Below are positions 45,201-55,899 of a DNA stretch of 64,000 bases, piece by piece; positions within the stretch are counted from its first letter, which is position 1, and each line of letters opens with the position of its first letter. Below the pieces are notes generated by a model. The model saw only the letters and a program-made list of their open reading frames with translations, was not told the origin of the DNA and made no database searches. The stretch is from Tribonema minus (taxonomy: Eukaryota > Sar > Xanthophyceae > Tribonematales > Tribonemataceae), in the NCBI GenBank assembly GCA_017506865.1, contig JAFCMP010000334.1, positions 1,550,001 through 1,614,000 on the forward strand. Direction: 5' to 3'. The position numbers were made by a program, and so were the translations under genes.

Positions 45201-46515
45201 GGGGGGGGGGCGAAGGGGCGCGCACCTGCGGCAGCGCGAAGCCGGGCGCCCATGACGCCAGGAGGGCAGGTGTGGCAGCGCTCAGCACGGCAGCGCTCAG
45301 GGCGCGTGGGTCCGCCTCCAGCGCGCGCGCGAGGCCGCTGGCCAGGTGCTCGTACTCGAGTCCCGGCGTTGGCCAGAAGCAGAAGTTGAGCGCGTCGAGG
45401 ACAAAGACGAACTGGCACGTCAGCGGGCCTGTGTGGTGCGTGGCAGAGGAGGTGGCGGTGGTTAGTAGGGGGGGGGGCAGGGGGGGGGCGGGTGGGGGGG
45501 GGGGGGGGGGGGGGAACCGGTGCGCCAGCGGGGCCTGGCGTACGCCGATGCAGCGAAAGTCAAGTTTGTAGAGTAGTATGATTTGGCAGCAGTGCCATCG
45601 TTGGTTGTATTGTGTCCACTGAGAGAGAATACGAAGTTGATTGCGGACAACACATGACCATGCGCATGGCCACGCATACACGTGTGCGTAGTCGCCGCAA
45701 TGCCCTGCGGGCAGATGAACTCATGTTCACTTTAGAAACCTTGAGTGAGCTTGAAGGCTTGCACGCGCAGGACATAATTGATGAGGAGTCAACGTCAGCG
45801 GACCCGTGCGCATGAATGCAGCATTGACTGGCGCGTCAGTCATCGAGCAATACGTCGGGAAATATGGCCAGCCATCCGTGCCACGTTGTCGCGGTGTGTA
45901 ATTCGCTCGCGCCCCTGCGACTCACCGCTGGTGAGTCACCAGAGGCGGCCACTAACCCTTAACCCTAGCCCTGACCCTAACCCTAACCCTAACCCTAACT
46001 CCAACCATTCCCTGCAGCCCGTGCAACTGAGACGACGCTTGCGGCTGTCTGGGTCCGGCTGGGATAAGTGAGCAGCCGGTACGCGCCGTGCAAAGACAAA
46101 TGCAGCACTCTCCCCCGAGGATGCCACGCAACTCACGTGAGGCGATTCAACCGGCGCTTGCGGCACCGCTGCTGCTGCTGCTGCTGCAGCAGCGACTGCT
46201 GCAGCAGCTGCTGGGCGATCACGTCACCCTGCCCGCCTCCAATCCTGTGCAGGCTCGAGCACTTCTACAGTGACACAGTATCGTCTTCTAAGCGGCTCGT
46301 CTCATGGCGTAGTGTGACAATTTTTGCGCTGGCTCTCGCATTCAAGCCATCACCTGAGGCGGCAGCATCCGCGCTGTAGTGCCAGCCGCAGTTGCTCCAG
46401 CCCATGCCGCTCTGCTGCTGCTGCAGTGCCGTCACACCGCCCGCAGCCATCAGCTCCTGCGCCAGCGCGCGAACTGCGTCGTCGTCTATTGTGACGTGCC
46501 TAGCGGCGGCGACGA
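39291..46515 (-). CDS. QNG1: Queuosine 5'-phosphate N-glycosylase/hydrolase (Q salvage, DUF2419)
   Basis: Seven exons join in phase: 46515-46354, 45428-45226, 44752-44645, 43865-43800, 43017-42883, 40282-40142, 39413-39291 (TAG), giving 312 codons including the stop (311 residues). The first exon, about 20-30 residues with the start codon, was not found. Family marks are AAARHVTIDDDAVRALAQEL, VFVLDALNFCFWPTPGLEYE, FGGLASNMVQAAGGSA, LLPGFRDEAVYRGSQ, FRDMAELTMFADYRVPQ, RAATVQAVERV and the C-terminal HHRTLSIFY. The family releases queuine from queuosine 5'-phosphate so that eukaryotes can reuse this micronutrient for tRNA anticodon modification. The human protein has about 340 residues, which fits. 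The intron at 42882-40283 contains copies of the exon end and a large inverted repeat. Confidence 0.9.
40710..42030. repeat. Inverted duplication of a unit of about 550 bp, likely mobile element relic
   Basis: The plus-strand sequence from about 40755 to 41240 recurs on the minus strand from about 41900 down to 41400; for example FRQEILNTYKEYFEELDAA (plus) and FRQETLNTYKEYFAELDAA (minus). A block with CGGTCC(C/T)TTCAACAATGGAG occurs in three diverged copies (about 41168, 41925, 41470). The frame is open only in part. It lies inside the QNG1 intron 42882-40283 and could be a decayed transposon arranged head-to-head. I do not recognise the encoded protein. Confidence 0.75.
42310..42950 (-). repeat. 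Four to five copies of a QNG1 exon end plus donor
   Basis: The exon end encoding FRDMAELTMFADYRVPQ (real donor 42882) recurs with donors at 42730, 42574 and 42422; spacings are 152, 156 and 152 bp. A further fragment lies at about 42318-42360. Each copy keeps GTATGT or GTACGC after the CAG, so each is a plausible 5' splice site. Parts of the CACCTGAGGCACCCTGTAGC block are also repeated midway between copies. Confidence 0.92.
45947..46000 (-). repeat. Interstitial telomere-type repeat (CCCTAA)
   Basis: About eight CCCTAA units, four of them perfect in a row, lie in the QNG1 intron between exons 46354 and 45428. Confidence 0.9.
46170..46222. repeat. CTG/CAG tract able to form a hairpin
   Basis: Runs of GCTGCTGCTG followed by CAGCAGC and again CTGCTGCAGCAGCTGCTG form a self-complementary triplet repeat inside a QNG1 intron. 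It reads as poly-Gln on the minus strand but is spliced out in the preferred model. Confidence 0.6.
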
Positions 46516-49500
46516 CTGTGGAGAGGAGCGCAACGGGGGGGGGGGGGGGGGCGGCGCTGTTGAGTGGTGCTGGAGTCACTGGAGGCGGCAGCGATGCACG
46601 TTGAAAAAGGGGGCAAGTTTGCACAACTGCCTCGTTCCCAAAGAGCCGCTGGTATTTCCAAAGCTGATGCACTTCGTGTGCGTTGGCTTCTTGTGGCATG
46701 TACAGCAATCGCACATGTACTGGCTGTTGGTGTGCAGTGCTGCCTTCGCAAGCTGCTTTGTGAGCGGCATTCTGGGTCAATGGAGGCAGACTTTGCATGT
46801 GTCAATCCGCTTGTCGCACTGCTCTAGCCAGGAGCAGGGCTTTTGAAGATGCAATTCAGTTTCTGCGCAACCTGATGGTCATGTTCCACAGTGGCAGCAC
46901 AACACGCTGCGATATGATAGTTCAGCTGGTCCAACTGGCATGAAACAGGGACACACACAAGTGGGTCATGCAACAAGGCATTAGCACAAACTTTCTTGCT
47001 GAGACAGAAAGCTATCTTTGGGTGGCTGTTGTTTGTACCTGCCGCTGTAGTACTCCGCACGAGGTCTGTCGGCTTTGGCAGGCCCGCATGTTGGCACCAC
47101 GTGAAGTCCGCCATCACAAGCCACATCAGCAATCAGGAGGGCCGGTGCGTTCAGATGCCAGCTTGCGAACCAGCACGTAATTGCATTGCCGTGCTATCTA
47201 TCTCCTGCAACTTTCGCACCGTGGACTTCAACATCAAGTGTAATCTTCAACATCTGAAGTTCCGATCTTGAAGTGGGGGAGGTGAGAATGAGAGGCGATG
47301 ACATTTCGGTACAGCACGATATCTGTTGTGCTTATTGAAATATCCCATCTAAAGAAGACTGGCGGGCTGCACACGGTGTGGAGTGCGTGTGACGCATCCA
47401 GGTTAAGCAATTCACTAATTTGAGCAGTGGTGCGCCACAACAAGCCTAGCGTACATGCACAGCACAAACCTGAAGAAGTAGTTTAGAGGAATATGGAAAC
47501 AGGCCCCAGCACCTGTGTGCTGAAAAGGGTGATGATCATTGCGATATACTGGAAGTGTCAGCTACGCATGATGAAGCCCCGCCCCTCCGTAATCTGCGCC
47601 TGAACCTCGAAAGATGGCTTGGGGGCGGCATTGAGGCTGAGCAGCAGCTTGCGTGACGGGTGCAGCGCTTGTCATACTCTCACTGCCTGCGCAACGCTGG
47701 GCTATGTAAACATGTCGCCAAATCAAAATCCTGCAAATCCCTGCCCCCTTCACCCGCCAGGGCCCTCCCCCCCGGCGGGGGGGGCGGGGGGTTTGCTGGA
47801 GTTGGCGATGCGTGCCCAGACAGTGCAGCGGGCTGCGCGGTAGTGATGATGCAGCACCTGCACACGCGTGCTGCAACATCACTGCCCACGACCCCGTGTG
47901 CGACTCCATCAGCTCTGAGTAATGTGATGACATATGTAGGCTATCCGCGGGCGTGCATGGCAGCGTGTCGCCAGTACAGTGGCTGCGCCGCACGGGTGCA
48001 ACCTCCTCCTGTTGCTGCATTGCCGATATCCTGAGAAGAGGCAGAGGGGGCAAGACTGGTGCTGGCGCTGGTGGAGGTCAAAGCAGGCAGTTCTGCATGC
48101 AGTCAAACGTTCATGATTAGCTGTGCGTCAGCGTCATGCCATCATTTAGTGTCAGTACAGTGTGGCTACCGCAATGATGGCATCAGTTTATTCATACATG
48201 ACCAGCTCTGAATGAACTTGTCATAGCAAAGAGGCACGTGTCTCGCAGGCTACGGCGGGCAGCTTCACGCCGACAGGAATTGAACCTGCGTCTCCAGGGT
48301 ATGTATTGACCTGGTGTGCTTCCATTGCACCACGGCGTGTAAAAAGAGATGATGCACGCGGACTATGCGCGCTTGTTGATGTTGCCATAGCAGCGAGAGG
48401 TGCATGCCAGTAACGTCTACATTGGACAGCGTATTCAAAATCTCTCTTGGTGGTGGTGAACCGGTAAGGCTCAGCGCCAAGCCCCCGCACCACGACAAGG
48501 TGCAGACCGCATCCGCGGGGAAACTACCTACACAAGCGACGCCGAAACAGCAGAACGCCAAGCCACTACAAGGTTGTGAGCCATCAAATCTCAGCACAAG
48601 GTGATTCACCTGCTTTAGCGTCCCCGCGCGCACGCAGGCAGCTTGGTCTGGGATTCGGTGGCCTCAGCCTTGCTGGTACTTGAAGTGCTGCGGCCAGAAG
48701 CATACTGCTGAACACAGGCACGGCCGAGGAAAACAGGGGGGAGGCAGCCCCCCTCTCTCCCAAGAAGGGCGCTCATCGGCGGCTAGATGCCCTCCCGCGC
48801 TCAGTGCTTACCTAGAGCGCCGACCGTGGCTAGTGTGGCCGTTGCCAGGTGTTTCAAAGCCAGCACAACGGTGCGCCACGACAGCCCTGCTCGCTGTGCA
48901 GCAGCGAGCAGTGCCAGCCCAGGCAGCCAACAAGTGTTTGACTTCATTGCGCCTGGGAAACTTGTGTCCTAACAGTAGCTCTCGACTGGCCTTTACCTGT
49001 TGTTTCGTGGTGCCGCCAGGCCGTGTGCCTAGGCCAAAATCGCTGCGCACTTTCAAGTGGAACGTGCGATGACGTTGTGGTACCTCCAGACACACGCCCG
49101 CCACAGACCAGGCGCGCCTACGCCCCCCGGGACGGCCTGGACGCAACAGTAAAAGACTGCGATTGTCCCAAAGGAAGGCAGAAAGCCTCCTTGCAATCAG
49201 GCTGCTCTGGTTGCCAGCCGCCAGCAGTGATGTGCCGTGCTCTGCAGCGCCACTCTGGCACACAATGACTGCCGTCAGCCTCAGCACGCAGGATGCAGCC
49301 GAAGCTTATAATCCCTAAGGCTGGAGGCTCCTGGTAGTCGTAGGCGGTGGTCCTGTGATAGTGAAGCCAAGCGCCCCGTTAATTTGGCAGTTACATAACT
49401 GTTTTTTGGCGCTAGGCTCATTTGCGTGCGGACCTGGTGCCGGAAGGCAGTGGAGCCACAGGGAAGAGGAAGCGAAGCGGCAGGGCCGGGGCCGAAGGTT

Positions 49501-50142
49501 CGGTCGACCAATTGCGCTGTATACCGCTCAAGAGCTGCATGTGGTGCATCAGCGCTATGGGCCTTGAGGACATGTGCAATGACTTCGATTTGCTGTCCAT
49601 GCATTTGATAGGCATAAGCTGAATATCAGAGCATTGCCGATGAGTTTCGGGTCTTGCAATGTGAAGTCACCCCTGTCTTGTCAGCAGCGTGTTAGCATAG
49701 CAGCGACATCAAACACAGCACCAACATTACAAGGCTCCGCTCCGCAGTGCACAGCATGTGGCGCACGCATTCACTATGCACACGGCACTATACGCAGCAA
49801 GCATCGCCCACTCTGCAAAGCCATGCAATGCAATCCAGGGCAGCCTCCCGCACCAGTGCATGAAACGCAGTGCCATATAGAAAGCACAGCATACAGTACG
49901 CGCACGGGCATTGCCTGAAGAAAAACACATCGCTTGTCGTCATTGCACTTCTAACAGAGTCTTTGGCAATGTCACCCAGAGTGATTGTCGATGAGCGTTG
50001 AGACACCTTGTCACAGAGATACGTGTAGACTCCCGTCGCAAGCCTGGCATCCATCATCTGGGCTTGCGCCCTACCGGCAAATCGTAACGCAAAGGACACC
50101 TTGCCCTCCAGTGCAGTCAGCCTCCTCCCCCGCCGGGCGCAG
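46516..50142. other. Region without a supported protein gene
   Basis: It should contain the missing first exon and promoter of QNG1. A possible minus-strand terminal exon at about 47573-47645 (ending PSFEVQAQITEGRGFIMRS and TGA after a GCAAG acceptor) could not be linked to anything. Other open frames lack codon bias or splice support. The tRNA-like element at 48266 is listed separately. Confidence 0.4.
48266..48339 (-). tRNA. tRNA-like gene with an 11-nt anticodon loop
   Basis: The 74 nt fold as a cloverleaf: a perfect 7-bp acceptor stem (CACGCCG/CGGCGTG), D-arm GTGC-AATGGAA-GCAC, anticodon stem CCAGG/CCTGG, variable AGAC, T-arm GCAGG-TTCAATT-CCTGT, and A as discriminator base. The A-box and B-box (GGTTCAATTCC) look good. 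The anticodon loop is TCAATACATAC, four nucleotides too long, and lacks U33 at the normal place, so no amino acid can be assigned. No T-run terminator follows within 30 nt. It may be a tRNA with a tiny intron, a diverged or dead copy, or a tRNA-like RNA. Confidence 0.6.
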
Positions 50143-51774
50143 CTACACCAGCGTGACCCGCACATTGAACTGCAGCCGGCCGGCGCTGTCGACCCAGTCA
50201 TCGAACCTGCTCGCATCCCAGGCGGCCTTTGTGAGGTTGCCCAGGTTCTGGATGGCCCTCCAGCGGCCCGGTACATTTCCTGTCACATTCCCGATGATGT
50301 CGCGGACAACGCGCCCCCCCCCCGGCTGCTGCGGGGGCGGGGGGCGCACGCTGGCGCAGTAGCTGACGCAGCCCGAGCGCGCGCCGCGCCAGCGCCCCTC
50401 CGCGCCGAGGTCGCAGTTGACGTACACGCCGATCGCGTGGTCGGGGCACCGCGACGCCTTGACGCTCACGTGCCAGCGGTACCCGGCGTAGGCGACGCTG
50501 CCCTGCAGCGGAATCGTGACGACTTCACCGTCCTGCGCGGCGCGCGCAAAGGCCTGCGCCAGCTCCTCGAGCGGCAGCGACGCGCTCACCTCCGCCGCGG
50601 CGACCGCCGACGCGCGGCGCGGCGTGGCGCTCGCCGCGGCGTGCAGCGCCGCCGGCCCGCGGCCGCGCTGCGCCACGACTGCGCGCGCCGCGTCGCTGCC
50701 GGCGCACGCCGCCGCCAGCGCGAGCACGCGCGGCGTCCACGTCGGGAAGAAGCGCGTGACGCTCGCCGCGAAGCCGGGCTTGAGGCGCACGAGCCGCACG
50801 CACGTGGCGACGGCGTCCGGCACCCTGCGCAGGCCGCGCCGCTGCGCCCACACCACCGCCGCCGCCGCGACGGTGCTCTCCGCCGCCGCCGCGAGCTGGC
50901 TGTTGCCGAGCAGCGCGACCAGCGCTGCCTCTGGAAGGCTCAGCAGACGCTCGAAAGCGGCGTCAGCGTTCATTGCGACCTCCAGGTCCCCCAGAGTCGC
51001 CAGCAGCACGGTCAGCGCGCCGTCCACGACTGTCGAAGGGAAGAGCACCTGAACGTTGGCGGGCGCGCCCAGCAGAGCGAGGGCTTCGTCCCACGTGAAT
51101 GAGCGCTGTGACGCCAGCCACGCGACGCCGTGCCGCGCCGCCGCGTCCACGTCGTACTTGTCCGCTGCCAGCATGATCTGAAGCGCGCGGCGGGGCGTCA
51201 TGAGCTCTTCGTCGGGCAACGCGCCGTGGTACATGCACCACAGCATGTCCTCAAAGGCGGCGGCCTCCTCCTCGCTGTCCAGCTCCATGCGCAGGCGCAC
51301 CGGCCTCTCGGCGCTGGTCCAGCGGCGTAGCCTCGCTTCCAGCACGCTGCTGTGGACCATCAGGACGACAGCATGCAACCTTAAGTGCCTGACCGAATTG
51401 GGTTCCCAGGCGTCCCCGCCCTGCTGCTTGCCTGCGTCGGTGTCTTCCCCACTATCCTCGCCAGCTCCTGTGCGGTGCGTTTCGATAGCGCCAGCGCGGG
51501 AAGCATTGTCACCTGTACCGTTGACCTTGATACGTCTCCGTCCACCGCTCCTGCCGATGTAAGACGATGCAAGAGCGCTTCCTTCATCGCTATCGTCACC
51601 CTCCTCCCGGGCCCGCTTCCTCTTGCCCCTGGACTGGAGCGCTTGCCTCGGTACGACACCGTACGTCACCACAATGTCGGAAAAAGTTGGATCATCCCAC
51701 ACCGCCGCACAACGTTCCTTACAAGCAGGACTGCCCATACCGTCGGGTTCGATGTCATGGACTGGGTCAAACAT
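50143..51774 (-). CDS. BTB/POZ domain protein, intronless
   Basis: A single open frame of 543 residues starts at ATG 51774 (MFDPVHDIEPDGMG) and stops at 50143. After an acidic, Lys/Arg-rich low-complexity segment (about 45-125) comes a BTB-type core: LRLHAVVLMVHSSVLEARL, then EEEAAAFEDMLWCMYHGALP and ALQIMLAADKYDVDAAARHG, typical of BTB proteins that act as Cullin-3 adaptors. An Ala/Leu-rich helical (BACK-like) region follows, then a C-terminal beta-rich part (YAGYRWHVSVKASRCPDHAI, YVNCDLG) resembling the SIMIBTB/MATH-like tails of plant and algal POZ proteins. A role in ubiquitin ligase targeting is inferred. Its lack of introns is unlike the other genes here and could mean a retrocopy or a different history. 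Confidence 0.8.
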   Translation of the reverse strand: MFDPVHDIEPDGMGSPACKERCAAVWDDPTFSDIVVTYGVVPRQALQSRGKRKRAREEGDDSDEGSALASSYIGRSGGRRRIKVNGTGDNASRAGAIETHRTGAGEDSGEDTDAGKQQGGDAWEPNSVRHLRLHAVVLMVHSSVLEARLRRWTSAERPVRLRMELDSEEEAAAFEDMLWCMYHGALPDEELMTPRRALQIMLAADKYDVDAAARHGVAWLASQRSFTWDEALALLGAPANVQVLFPSTVVDGALTVLLATLGDLEVAMNADAAFERLLSLPEAALVALLGNSQLAAAAESTVAAAAVVWAQRRGLRRVPDAVATCVRLVRLKPGFAASVTRFFPTWTPRVLALAAACAGSDAARAVVAQRGRGPAALHAAASATPRRASAVAAAEVSASLPLEELAQAFARAAQDGEVVTIPLQGSVAYAGYRWHVSVKASRCPDHAIGVYVNCDLGAEGRWRGARSGCVSYCASVRPPPPQQPGGGRVVRDIIGNVTGNVPGRWRAIQNLGNLTKAAWDASRFDDWVDSAGRLQFNVRVTLV

Positions 51775-53363
51775 TTGCGGTACGACAGTGACAAAGGGGC
51801 CGCGGGTTCGGGATGGCCAGTCAGCAGGGTGATTGCCAGTTATGAACGACCGCCAAACGCAGCGCCAGCCCCAGGCATACAGGGGTATGGGTTTTCTTTT
51901 CTACCAACTCCCGAACCTCAACACTTTAAACCTCAACTTTTCATTCCTGCGATTGGCACATGAGCCTCCTCCTTCAGCAAAAGCAATGTAACTTGCTTTC
52001 TGTGCATCTACTGTGTTGGAGTCTCTGAGCATCGAACTTCTGCCGCGAAAGACGCATGGAGCGTGGGCACGATACGATTCATGCTTGCTTCTTCTTCTTC
52101 TGACGAGGATGCCCTGACATTGCCTGCCAAAGCCGAAGACTGTTGCTGTGCTCGAATACATGCCAGCAAGGTGAACCAGAAGGACCACCGGGTTTCATGA
52201 ATGCCTGACAGTGTACTGGTACGTACACGATCGTCTCAGTATGACATCGAGACCGACCCAGAGTGAGAGGCACTGTGCATCTTCCATCGCAACTTTCATG
52301 AGGACACCATGTTGACGAGTGCACATATCAGTTTGAAATGATGGTACCCTGGGTGCATCCCCATGTGTTGCCGTGATAAATTTACTCCCTCAAACATTTG
52401 ATCTATGCGTATGTAGGTGACATAAAGCACGCTCAGTCAGCACCAGCCTCATCTGGACAGTTTTGTGCAAGTAGCGTATTTGTTGCTATGCTATGGACCA
52501 TTACATCATGCGGCTTTCTGCAAGAAAAGTACACGTACGTGCCTTTTTCACAGGATCATTGGAGCTGTACCACACTGCCAGTACTTCCACAGAAGTAGCC
52601 AACACGCTTCTCAAGCAGCGCATTCTTGCTCGCTCAATGCACCAAAGTTTGCAGGACTCTGTAACATCGTTGCGCAATTACGAGGCGTACAGGGGGCTTC
52701 AGTGCCTTGTTAATGTAAGCAACGTCTAGTGGGATTGACGTAGTCATACCGGCACGTGCGCCACGAGCACACGCGCGCTGCCCGCCCTGGTCGCATGCCG
52801 GTCCAGGCGCTTAGCGCGCACATGCAGCTGACGCTGCTCTGAGCGATGCTGCAGCGTCTATGTGAACCTTCCGATGCTGCTGACGACACCGCTTGCGCAA
52901 TGCATTGCCGTGTGTGCGCTCATGAGCGCCACAAACCAAACACCAATCCATTGCTGCTCGTGGTTCGCGTCGCGCTACCGCTGGCATGATACTGCATACG
53001 TACATGCTACGCTAGGCATACCATAGGTTCATCATATCTCACGGCGCACTCATCATGGTCTGAGTCGCACAGCGACGTCACGGTCTTCTCTCGGTCAATT
53101 GCAGAAGAAAGCACCTGCGTCTCTGTGCCTGCATGTGGGGCATCATGATTGTGGATCCCCCATGCCTGTGAACCGCTTCGTATTACGACGGTTCAGTTCA
53201 GGTGCTGACCTTCGATCACCAGGGTGATCAACTGGATTGCCATGTGCATTCTTCAAGTGAGCAGCAATGCATCAGCAGACATACATAAACAGAACGCCTC
53301 AAGACCACAAGTTTATCTTCGAATATTTGTTGAAATTCTGAACAAAACGTGAACGGCCACCCC
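51775..53363. other. Intergenic region with one weak ORF
   Basis: A minus-strand frame at 52079-52324 ends in a Lys-rich tail (SGHPRQKKKKQA and stop) and might be a terminal exon, but no acceptor or partner exon was secured. Nothing else is supported. Confidence 0.3.
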
Positions 53364-53966
53364 TCACGGGCGTCTGGCTACGCGAAGAAATCTTGTTTCT
53401 GGCGCACATGGGCAGCTGCGGTGTCTGTGCGCCTTCACTGTGCGCTCCAGGGGGCAACCGCAGAAGGCGTCCTCTAGCTGGAATTTTTCACAAAATTCGA
53501 ATGTGACGCCGTCCACTGACCCGCCTATCTCCCCTGCGTACCCGCTCAGAGCACGCAATGTGACCCTCGTGTCCTCCAGCACCTGCTCCACGAAGCGGCC
53601 TTGGTGGCAAGTGCAAATGTGCACCCGATCTGTCAACGATTGAATCGCTAGCACTCTGTCCACTTGTCTACTGCCCCTTGATCTGCCTCAAAACACGACC
53701 GAGTCCTCTTCGTGCCCGTGGGAAGGCGCTAGCACGATCGAGTCGTAGCGCTCCCCTGCTGCCACCAGCCTCCGGCTCTCCTCCTGAAGCTCACGCAGGG
53801 ATTTGACGTGCCTGGACGTGCCATGAACCCTCCTGTGGCGTTTTTCAGCAGGCAGCCAGCCTGCATCAGCCGTACTGGCGATGATGAGTACTTTCCGGTA
53901 CGCGGGCGGCCCCCGCTGGATGCGGCGCGGCCTGCCCTTCTTGTGGCTCAGCCGCGTCGTGCGCAT
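53364..53966 (-). CDS. Possible His/Cys peptidase-like (CHAT/caspase-like) ORF with internal TGA
   Basis: One frame runs from ATG 53966 to TGA 53364 and is interrupted only by a TGA at 53690-53688. Before it comes KVLIIASTADAGWLP and YDSIVLAPSHGHEEDSVVF; after it LTDRVHICTCHQGRFVEQVL and ALSGYAGEIGG. A strand ending in a His motif (SHGH) followed by a strand ending in a Cys motif (TCHQGRF) is the layout of CHAT/caspase-fold peptidases, so the two halves look like one domain. The TGA may be a recoded codon, a pseudogene lesion, or fall within a very short intron (a 44-nt GT-AG option would remove it). The family call is tentative. Confidence 0.4.
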
Positions 53967-55480
53967 CAGCTGCGTCTTTTAAAAAAGCCTTGGTTTATTC
54001 GTTCACCCAGAGTGAGAGTCAGTGGGTGGAAGGCGAGTCCTACAACGAGTTTTTGGAGCTGTCGAGCACGTGTCGTAAGAACAGGGACAGGAGGAGCGGC
54101 CAGAGCTGGCCAGGCGGTCATGGGGAGCAGTGCAGGCATGAGGCGCGGCCGGCGGCGGGGGCAGGGCCTATGGCTTGCACTGTGCATGCACTGTGCCAAG
54201 TCCAAGGTGCGCGCCACACGCAGTTGAACAATTTTGAGTCGATGATCGACTGCATCTGGCAGGCATGCTGATGCTTTGCATTTCCATCCTATCGAAATCA
54301 CGCAGGCAGCCGCCGCTGGTGGTGGGGAATGCGCGTTTCGGGAGGGCGGCACGGCATCAGCAGTTACCAGGAGCAGGGAGCTTGAACCACTGACTGCTAC
54401 TCAGACATCGAGTCAACGCCATCGCTTGCGGCAGCACCGCGCGGAGCGGCGACCGACGCAACAGGTGACATTCCTGCCGCTGCTGCTGTTGGTGGCTGTC
54501 GGTAGGGCTCCGCTTGCACGCTGTGCCTTCTCCCTGCTCTGTGGTCAACATCATCAGCTTGTCGAGAGTTCGGCATTTGGCGAGAGCAGGCCATCTTGCC
54601 ACAGCTGCAAACTTCCTACTGACACATATGTTCAAACCAAGTTTTGCAATCATCTATACGGAGCTATCGCATTAAGGCCGAGCCCTACTTCAAGAGGTGC
54701 TGTTAGTGCACATGTAGGTATGTACCGATATGCATGGTATTTTCTTAATTCTGCTCATAGGCGATGTGGTATTCCAAAAGGCTTCTCATGACCAGCTCCT
54801 TTGGCAAGTGCAAATGTTGTAAGAAGTCTTGTACATGTCGCTGAACTGGGTTTTTGTGATTGCATAATGTTGTCATCTACTAGTCGGTCAGTCGAATCTG
54901 AATCTGAATCGCTGTGCTCATTTGGCTTCTTCACGGCAGCAAGCCAATACATTTGGTCTGAAGCCACAGATCAGAATTGTGTATTTGAAGCAACTTTCCA
55001 ATATGTAGATGACGCGCACCGGGGTCAGCTCTGCCACTTGCGCCTTATAACTGGCGTTGCTTGTCAATACAGGCAGCAGGGGACCAACACAGATTCTTGA
55101 GATCACTGGCGGGCGCTATGTTAGCAGGGCTCTGACCGCTACTTTTTCTTTGTAGGTGCTGTCGATAGGCTTTGTGCATTGTGGGGTAAGATGCTTCTCA
55201 GAGCCTTTTGTGCATGGTATGCGAGAATTTCACTAGCGTCTACGTAGGTACATGGCGATCGCAAAACCATCCTGCTGATGCTTTTCCGGCCATGGTGGCA
55301 AGGAAGGTGTTGCTGTGCTGAGTCGTGGACTGCAACTCTAGACTGACACTCCTGTCATCAAACACACGCTGCTTCGGCTAGACTCGGCGGGTGACACTCC
55401 TTGACCGGAGGCGGGGTGTTGGGGGGCACATCCATGTGCCACTCATCGCGAGGGCGCCGTACATTTGATATGCACACATT
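53967..55480. other. Intergenic region, no gene seen
   Basis: No exon chain is supported. It should include upstream parts of both the peptidase-like ORF (minus) and the MFS gene (plus), whose first exon was not identified. Confidence 0.4.
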
Positions 55481-55899
55481 GTGCGTTTTGCCAAGTTGCC
55501 GGCAGAGTTGCACTTATTCACGAATGACCACGCCCGCTTCGCCGGCGCTGCGCAGGCCTGGCCGTCGCTGAGCGCTGCTGCACATAGCTGCGGCGGCGCC
55601 GGCAGCAGCAGCAGCGCCACCACGACAGCTACCGCCAGAATAGCTTGGCGACGAGCGACAGGCGGACGCCACCTTTTGAAAACGCACATCAATTCACCCA
55701 GTCACTGCACGGCATCGCCGCGGCAGCATCAGCTGCCACCGCAGCAGCAGCAGCAACATCATGCGCGCGAGTGCCCGACAGCGCTCGCAGCGGCGGCGGC
55801 GGCGTGGCGGCACTCCGCGCCGCCGGCATGGCATCGCTTGTCAGGAGGCGCGAGTGACGCGGGGGAGGCGGGGGCGGAAGCGGGGGCGATCGCTGTGCG

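Noticed and set aside
46140-46262. Possible poly-Gln exon (IAQQLLQQSLLQQQQQQ) on the minus strand within QNG1
   Set aside because: The exons on either side (46354 and 45428) join directly in the correct phase and give the expected family sequence. Including this piece breaks the phase unless a poor acceptor is used.
48808-49604. Two longer minus-strand open frames as transposon remnants
   Set aside because: No recognisable motif, no splice support and no repeat structure was seen.
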